A program made the position numbers and the translations under genes. Shown here in pieces: positions 44,035 to 48,668 of a DNA stretch of 48,668 nt. Under the pieces are notes generated by a model. The model did no database searches, was not told the origin of the DNA, and worked only from the letters and a program-made list of their open reading frames with translations. The number at the start of each line of letters is the position of its first letter. Position 1 is the first letter of the stretch. This stretch comes from Bacteriovoracaceae bacterium (lineage in GTDB: Bacteria; Bdellovibrionota; Bacteriovoracia; Bacteriovoracales; Bacteriovoracaceae), in contig JADHTQ010000033.1 of assembly GCA_016784965.1 (NCBI GenBank), forward strand, positions 1 to 48,668, given 5' to 3'.

Positions 44035-44661
44035 TTATTTAAAAATCTCACCTTTATAAACCCATACTTTCACGCCAATAACGCCATATGTTGTATGAGC
44101 ATCTGCTGTATCATAATCTATATCTGCCCTAAGAGTGTGCAATGGAACCTTTCGCTCGGAATATCCTTCAGCTCTGGCCATTTCAGCACCACCAAGTCGC
44201 CCGGCAGTTCTTACTTTAATTCCTTTAACTCCTGCTCTAAAAGCAGACTGCATAACTTTTTTCATCGCCCTTCTAAACGCAACTCGTTTTTCTAATTGAG
44301 CTGCAATATTTTCAGCAATTAATTTTGCACTTGCATCAGGTCTTTTTACTTCTGAGATATTGAAGATCAGCATACCACCCACGATTTTTCGTAGATCATT
44401 TCTCAACTTCTCAATTCCAGCACCCTTTTTACCGATGGCCACACCTGGTTTGGCAGTATGAACGGTCACTTTCACTTGATCAGAAGTTCTGACAATCTCC
44501 GTTTTTGCTACTGCAGCATTTTTCATCTCTTTGTTGATATACTTTCTGATGGCCAAATCTTCATGCAGAAGTTTTGCATAATCATCTTTTGCATACCAGG
44601 TTGAGTTCCACGTTTTTATATAGCCTAATCTAAATCCAAAAGGATGTACTTTTTGTCCCAT
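44035..44661 (-). CDS. rpsC: Ribosomal protein uS3
   Basis: 208 aa with a KH domain ([20 protein letters not shown]) and the C-terminal [12 protein letters not shown]. At the mRNA entry channel. A 73-bp gap to rplP, slightly long for this operon, shows no promoter or hairpin. Confidence 0.95.
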   Translation of the reverse strand: MGQKVHPFGFRLGYIKTWNSTWYAKDDYAKLLHEDLAIRKYINKEMKNAAVAKTEIVRTSDQVKVTVHTAKPGVAIGKKGAGIEKLRNDLRKIVGGMLIFNISEVKRPDASAKLIAENIAAQLEKRVAFRRAMKKVMQSAFRAGVKGIKVRTAGRLGGAEMARAEGYSERKVPLHTLRADIDYDTADAHTTYGVIGVKVWVYKGEIFK

Positions 44662-44669
44662 TACAATTC

Positions 44670-45005
44670 CTATGCTTCTTTCAGTTCTAAAAATATATTA
44701 CTGGTTCTTTTTCTTATTCTAAAGGCGCGCCCTTGTGCTCTTGGTTGTATTCTTTTAAGAGTCGCTCCTCCATTAACATAAATTGTGCTTACGACCAAAT
44801 TATCAATATCGTATTTGTCAGAATTCGATGCAATCGCCAATCCACTGTTAAGTAGTTTAGTCAGTATGATCGAAATTTCTTTTTTCTCACAAAATCTTAG
44901 AATTTTAATCGCTTCAGAGGCCTTCTTGGTCCTAATAAGATCACATACCTGTCTCACTTTCCTTGGAGCAATTCCAACTTTATTGTTTTTCACCACAATG
45001 GCCAT
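44670..45005 (-). CDS. rplV: Ribosomal protein uL22
   Basis: 111 aa; [21 protein letters not shown] near the start and the C-terminal hairpin [20 protein letters not shown] that lines the exit tunnel. Precedes rpsC by 8 bp. Confidence 0.95.
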   Translation of the reverse strand: MAIVVKNNKVGIAPRKVRQVCDLIRTKKASEAIKILRFCEKKEISIILTKLLNSGLAIASNSDKYDIDNLVVSTIYVNGGATLKRIQPRAQGRAFRIRKRTSNIFLELKEA

Positions 45006-45049
45006 AACGTAACTCTCTTACCTTAAAAATTAGTAAATTCTTTAAAACC

Positions 45050-45331
45050 CTATTTCTTCGATTTCTTATCTGCTCCATGTCCATAAAATGTTCTGGTTAT
45101 GGAAAACTCTCCCAACTTCATCCCAATCATATTGTCTGTAATGTATACAGGTATAAATTTTTTGCCATTATGAACCGCAAAAGTTAAACCTATAAACTCT
45201 GGAATAATAGTCGATCTACGAGACCAAGTTTTTATAATTTTCCCCGACCTGGCTTTATCATTTTCAAGTGCCAAGGCCTTTCTCAACAAATGCTCATCTA
45301 CAAATGGACCTTTTTTTAACGATCTGGCCAT
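45050..45331 (-). CDS. rpsS: Ribosomal protein uS19
   Basis: 93 aa from the ATG at 45331 ([16 protein letters not shown]), with AGGAG 7 nt upstream; an upstream TTG adds only two residues. [21 protein letters not shown] is conserved. Head of the 30S. Confidence 0.95.
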   Translation of the reverse strand: MARSLKKGPFVDEHLLRKALALENDKARSGKIIKTWSRRSTIIPEFIGLTFAVHNGKKFIPVYITDNMIGMKLGEFSITRTFYGHGADKKSKK

Positions 45332-45356
45332 AATCAATCTCCTAAACTATAAAACC

Positions 45357-46181
45357 TTACTTTCTGCGTTTTACAATAAATTTATCAGTTCTTTTATTTT
45401 TCCTAGTTTTATAACCTTTAGTTGGCACACCCCATGGAGTTACTGGATGTCTCCCTCCAGAAGTTCTACCCTCACCACCACCGTGTGGGTGGTCCACTGG
45501 GTTCATCACAACACCGCGAACCTTCGGTCTAAAACCTAATAATCTTTTCTTTCCAGCCTTGCCAATTACCCTTTTTTCATGATCTAAGTTACCAATTTGT
45601 CCTATTGTTGCACGACAAACAGTTTTTACTTTTCGAAGCTCTCCAGACGGCATTCTAAGTAGAGCAGAGTCACCTTCTTTTGCCATAAGCTGAATATAAG
45701 AGCCAGCAGATCTTGCTATTTGTCCGCCTGCTCCTGGATTTAGCTCCACATTATGTATCAAGGTACCAATTGGAATGTCTTTTAGTTGTTTAGCGTTGCC
45801 AACTTTTATATCAGCACTCGCAGAAGAAATTACAACATCACCAACGTATAACCCATTTGGAGCTAAAATAAAATTTTTCAAACCATCAGCATAAGCCAAT
45901 AATGCAATATTGCATGACCTATTTGGGTCATAAACGATTGCCTCAACTTTTGCAGGGATATCGAGTTTATTTCTTTTAAAATCGATAACTCTATACTTTT
46001 TCTTTACACCGCCACCTCTGTGCCTAACAGTGATCCTTCCGTCATTATTGCGACCAGCTTGAGATTTTTTCGGGCTGGTTAGCCGCTTTGGAGGTTTTGC
46101 ACTTTTAGTTAAGACGCTGCTATCTATTACAGTCATACTCCGTAGTGCTGGAGTTGTAGGTTTAAATTTTCTTATGGCCAT
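45357..46181 (-). CDS. rplB: Ribosomal protein uL2
   Basis: 274 aa from the ATG at 46181; a GTG two codons earlier falls inside the GAGGTG ribosome site. [16 protein letters not shown], the peptidyl-transferase-near [14 protein letters not shown] and the basic end are diagnostic. Confidence 0.95.
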   Translation of the reverse strand: MAIRKFKPTTPALRSMTVIDSSVLTKSAKPPKRLTSPKKSQAGRNNDGRITVRHRGGGVKKKYRVIDFKRNKLDIPAKVEAIVYDPNRSCNIALLAYADGLKNFILAPNGLYVGDVVISSASADIKVGNAKQLKDIPIGTLIHNVELNPGAGGQIARSAGSYIQLMAKEGDSALLRMPSGELRKVKTVCRATIGQIGNLDHEKRVIGKAGKKRLLGFRPKVRGVVMNPVDHPHGGGEGRTSGGRHPVTPWGVPTKGYKTRKNKRTDKFIVKRRK

Positions 46182-46239
46182 AATCACCTCATTTCATCGC
46201 AAAAAACTTTTAAGCCAGTCTTGTACAATCACACAAATA

Positions 46240-46527
46240 CTAAACACCTTTAAAAAATTCGATCTTTTGTCCTTCTTTAAGTTGAACCAACGCTTTTTTA
46301 ACTTTTGGGGTCTTTCTTGTCACCCTACCAGCACGTTTTGGTTTTCCCGGTGTAATATTCGTTTTAACGTTCAACACTTTTACGTCATAAAGCTGTTCTA
46401 CAGCTTGCTTAATCTGGTTTTTATTAGCTTTCAGAGTTACATGAAAACCATATCTGTTGCTTTTATCAGTAGCAAACGAAACTTTTTCCGTAATCATAGG
46501 TTTTATAAGGATGTCTTCCAAATGCAT
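46240..46527 (-). CDS. rplW: Ribosomal protein uL23
   Basis: 95 aa; ILIKPMITEKVSFATDKSNRYGFHV, then VEQLYDVKVLNVKT. Tunnel-exit protein. Starts 2 bp after rplD. Confidence 0.95.
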   Translation of the reverse strand: MHLEDILIKPMITEKVSFATDKSNRYGFHVTLKANKNQIKQAVEQLYDVKVLNVKTNITPGKPKRAGRVTRKTPKVKKALVQLKEGQKIEFFKGV

Positions 46528-46529
46528 AA

Positions 46530-47147
46530 TTACACCATTCTTTTTAATAATGTTTCTAGAGCTTCTTTTTCAATTAAAAGATTTTCATATTTCAACGCTT
46601 CATATACGCTGAAGCCTTCAACTGCCATTCCTCTGCCATATTGAAGATTTCTAACTGCTTGTATTGCTGGAGAATCCTTACTACTCGTTACAAGCAGTGC
46701 GGGCAATAGTCCTTTACCATCCAATAAATTAAACATTGACTTTGTCTTTCCATCAGACTCTATTTTATCAACAACTGTTAATTTTCCAGCTTGTAATTTA
46801 TCTGCAATAACTGAGCGAATAGCTAGAATCATTGCTTTTTTATTTACTTTCTGAGAATAATCTCTGGGCGTAGGTCCAAAGGTAACACCACCGCCAACCA
46901 TTAGTGGTGATCTACTTGTACCTTGTCTTGCCCTACCTGTGCCTTTTTGTTTAAATGGCTTGGCACCGCCACCTCTAACAGCCGACCTATTTTTAGTACA
47001 AGCTGTACCTTGTCTTCTGTTTGCCAAAATCGCTTTTACTGCTTGGTGAACAACTGGCACATTGATATCTTTTGGCGTTAGACTTACTTCGGTGTCTAAT
47101 GTACCGGAAGTTTCTAGCTTTGAATTTAACAACGTTATTTCAGTCAT
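46530..47147 (-). CDS. rplD: Ribosomal protein uL4
   Basis: 205 aa; the extended loop RSAVRGGGAKPFKQKGTGRA and RSPLMVGGGVTFGPTPRDY are characteristic. Lines the exit tunnel; in E. coli it represses the S10 operon, but I see no S10-leader-like structure here. Confidence 0.95.
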   Translation of the reverse strand: MTEITLLNSKLETSGTLDTEVSLTPKDINVPVVHQAVKAILANRRQGTACTKNRSAVRGGGAKPFKQKGTGRARQGTSRSPLMVGGGVTFGPTPRDYSQKVNKKAMILAIRSVIADKLQAGKLTVVDKIESDGKTKSMFNLLDGKGLLPALLVTSSKDSPAIQAVRNLQYGRGMAVEGFSVYEALKYENLLIEKEALETLLKRMV

Positions 47148-47174
47148 AACTTAAGTCCTCATATTCCTTCGACG

Positions 47175-47840
47175 CTACTTTTTAGTGGCCTTTACAATTT
47201 TAACAATACTATTTTTTGATCCAGGAACAGATCCCCGCAGGAGCATATACCCTTTTTCTAGATTAACTTCATGGACCAAAATATTTTGTATAGTTTGTTT
47301 TTTATTTCCCATGTGACCGGGCATCTTCTTACCAGCAAATACTTTACCTGGAGTCGCACGATTCCCAATAGATCCAGTAGTTCTGTGAAAATGAGAGCCA
47401 TGAGCAGCAGGGCCACCTGAAAAATTATAACGTTTGATGACTCCTTGAAATCCCTTTCCTTTTGAGATACCGGTGACATCTGTATATATTTCTGGCTTAA
47501 ACTCAGTCAACGCAATGGGTTTACCAAGATTTTCTGTCGTTACATCTGAAACAGGAATTTCAGAAAAACGTGACATTTTGTTTTGGATATTTGCTTTTTT
47601 AAGTTGACCTTGGGTGGGTTTGTTTATTAACCGCTCACGCTTTTCATTGTAAGCAATTTGATACGCTTCATACCCATCTTTCTGTTTGGTTTTAACCTGG
47701 GAAATAAAGTTTGGAATAAGCTTAATGACGGTTACCGGTACATGGTTTCCGCTCTTGTCAAAGACCCTAGTCATTCCAGCTTTAACACCATAGAAAGCAG
47801 GCAGGACTACACCATCAATGTTCTTGTTTTCTTCTGACAT
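47175..47840 (-). CDS. rplC: Ribosomal protein uL3
   Basis: 221 aa; FYGVKAGMTRVFDKSGNHVPVTVI start and GPAAHGSHFHRTTGSIGNRATPGK-type core. Near the peptidyl transferase centre. Follows rpsJ after 58 bp. Confidence 0.95.
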   Translation of the reverse strand: MSEENKNIDGVVLPAFYGVKAGMTRVFDKSGNHVPVTVIKLIPNFISQVKTKQKDGYEAYQIAYNEKRERLINKPTQGQLKKANIQNKMSRFSEIPVSDVTTENLGKPIALTEFKPEIYTDVTGISKGKGFQGVIKRYNFSGGPAAHGSHFHRTTGSIGNRATPGKVFAGKKMPGHMGNKKQTIQNILVHEVNLEKGYMLLRGSVPGSKNSIVKIVKATKK

Positions 47841-47898
47841 TTGTCCTCCACAGCATCACCCTGTCATATCAGGGATGCATGCATGGTTTAATAATAAC

Positions 47899-48207
47899 CT
47901 AGTACTTTATTTCGACATCAACACCAGCTGATAAATCTAGTTTCATCAAGCTATCTACTGTTTGTTGTGTCGGATCTAGTATGTCGACCAGTCGTTTATG
48001 AGTTCGCATTTCAAACTGCTCACGAGATTTTTTATCTTTATGAGGCGACCTTAGAACTGTAAACTTATTTATTTCTGTTGGCAAGGGAATAGGACCTACA
48101 ACACGAGCACCAGTCTCCTTAGCCGTTTGAACGATTTCACCTACCGAATTATCCAACAACCCATAATCGTATGCTCTAAGCTTAATTCTCAGTCTTGATG
48201 CCTTCAT
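47899..48207 (-). CDS. rpsJ: Ribosomal protein uS10
   Basis: 102 aa; [14 protein letters not shown] and [29 protein letters not shown] are diagnostic. First gene of the S10 operon, also NusE in antitermination. Preceded by 108 bp with two promoter-like sites. Confidence 0.95.
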   Translation of the reverse strand: MKASRLRIKLRAYDYGLLDNSVGEIVQTAKETGARVVGPIPLPTEINKFTVLRSPHKDKKSREQFEMRTHKRLVDILDPTQQTVDSLMKLDLSAGVDVEIKY

Positions 48208-48281
48208 CTTATCTGTTTCCCTTCACATTAACTTTCATCTTTAAAATCATATCTAATTACTTGTTAATAGTTAAAGTGTCA

Positions 48282-48310
48282 ATACTAAAATCAAATTGAA
48301 ATATTGACAA
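48282..48310 (-). promoter_or_regulatory. Predicted S10 operon promoter
   Basis: TTGTCA (48305-48310), 17-bp spacer, TAGTAT (48282-48287) on the minus strand between tuf and rpsJ. A second, weaker pair TTGACA (48277-48282) and TAATTA (48254-48259), also 17 bp apart, lies just downstream. No terminator is seen between tuf and rpsJ. Confidence 0.5.
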
Positions 48311-48315
48311 TCTAT

Positions 48316-48668
48316 TTATTCAAGAATGTCAGTAACTGTACCAGCTCCGATGGTTCGACCACCTTCTCTAATCGCAAATCTTAGACCCTTTTCCATGGCA
48401 ATTGGGGTGATCAATTCTGCCTCAAAAGAGGTATTATCACCTGGCATAACCATTTCTACGCCTTCTGCTAGCTTCACAGCTCCAGTCACGTCTGTAGTTC
48501 TAAAATAAAACTGTGGTCTGTATCCTGGGAAGATTGGAGTGTGACGTCCACCTTCATCTTTAGTCAGAATATAAACTTCTGCTTTAAACTTTGTGTGAGG
48601 AGTTACTGTGCCTGGAGCAATAATACATTGTCCACGCTCAACTTCTTCTCTTTTTAGACCTCTAAGTA
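48316..48668 (-). CDS. tuf: Elongation factor Tu (C-terminal part, runs off the window)
   Basis: The last 116 or so codons of EF-Tu, ending in a TAA at 48316-48318. [40 protein letters not shown] and [14 protein letters not shown] are domain 2/3 motifs that bind aminoacyl-tRNA. The GTPase domain lies beyond the window edge. Confidence 0.95.
   Translation of the reverse strand, partial: LRGLKREEVERGQCIIAPGTVTPHTKFKAEVYILTKDEGGRHTPIFPGYRPQFYFRTTDVTGAVKLAEGVEMVMPGDNTSFEAELITPIAMEKGLRFAIREGGRTIGAGTVTDILE

Noticed and set aside
43630-44295. 221-codon plus-strand ORF across rplP and rpsC
   Set aside because: Shadow of two unmistakable ribosomal protein genes on the minus strand.
1-48668. CRISPR arrays, tRNA, rRNA or insertion sequences
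   Set aside because: No regularly spaced repeats, no transposase ORFs and no tRNA-like cloverleaf sequences were noticed on reading. A dedicated tRNA scan was not possible here.

Overview
The window is about 48.7 kb of low-GC bacterial DNA. It has a Gram-negative envelope: lipoproteins with lipoboxes, an OmpA-type domain, a predicted outer-membrane barrel, type IV prepilin-like leaders and a periplasmic heat-shock-like protein. The gene content (many secreted cysteine-rich proteins, an M16C peptidase, a HAD-IG 5'-nucleotidase, an SO_0444-type metal permease, low GC) fits the Bdellovibrionota, probably Bacteriovoracales. That placement is inference from gene types and was not checked against a database.

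Region 1 (1-5.4 kb) is accessory. A two-gene ABC-ATPase/TOPRIM pair resembles the PARIS (AriA/AriB) anti-phage system and has its own promoter. It is followed by a membrane plus Sel1-repeat gene that appears split by a frameshift, an XRE regulator, and a GHKL-ATPase/DUF4325 (STAS-like) pair behind a good sigma-70 promoter. Region 2 (5.5-14.3 kb) is envelope-related: a coiled-coil lipoprotein translationally coupled to an OmpA-domain/beta-barrel protein, then a four-gene pseudopilus-like operon (a 989-aa GspK/PilX-like protein, two prepilins and an EF-hand secreted protein). Region 3 (14.4-17 kb) holds a triple-repeat cysteine-rich protein and a metal module: an ArsR-type regulator with no canonical start codon, a perfect 9-bp palindrome, a Cu/Zn efflux permease and a Fur-family regulator.

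Region 4 (17-30.4 kb) is chromosomal housekeeping and envelope stress: a solute-binding protein with a histidine kinase, a HAD-IG nucleotidase, an ECF sigma/anti-sigma/S41 protease/alpha-beta hydrolase operon facing a secreted small heat-shock protein, a peptide-binding lipoprotein with a PreP-like peptidase, and a 17-cysteine secreted protein.

Region 5 (30.3 kb to the end, minus strand) is core. It has tuf (partial) and the S10-spc-alpha ribosomal superoperon (rpsJ to rplQ, with secY, infA, rpmJ and rpoA), followed by a TlpA-like thioredoxin and ileS. Between the last two is the most interesting item found: a 20-codon leader peptide with four consecutive Ile codons, followed by a mutually exclusive antiterminator and terminator just upstream of ileS. 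This is a predicted ribosome-mediated transcription attenuator that would sense charged tRNA-Ile. It is read entirely from sequence and is untested.
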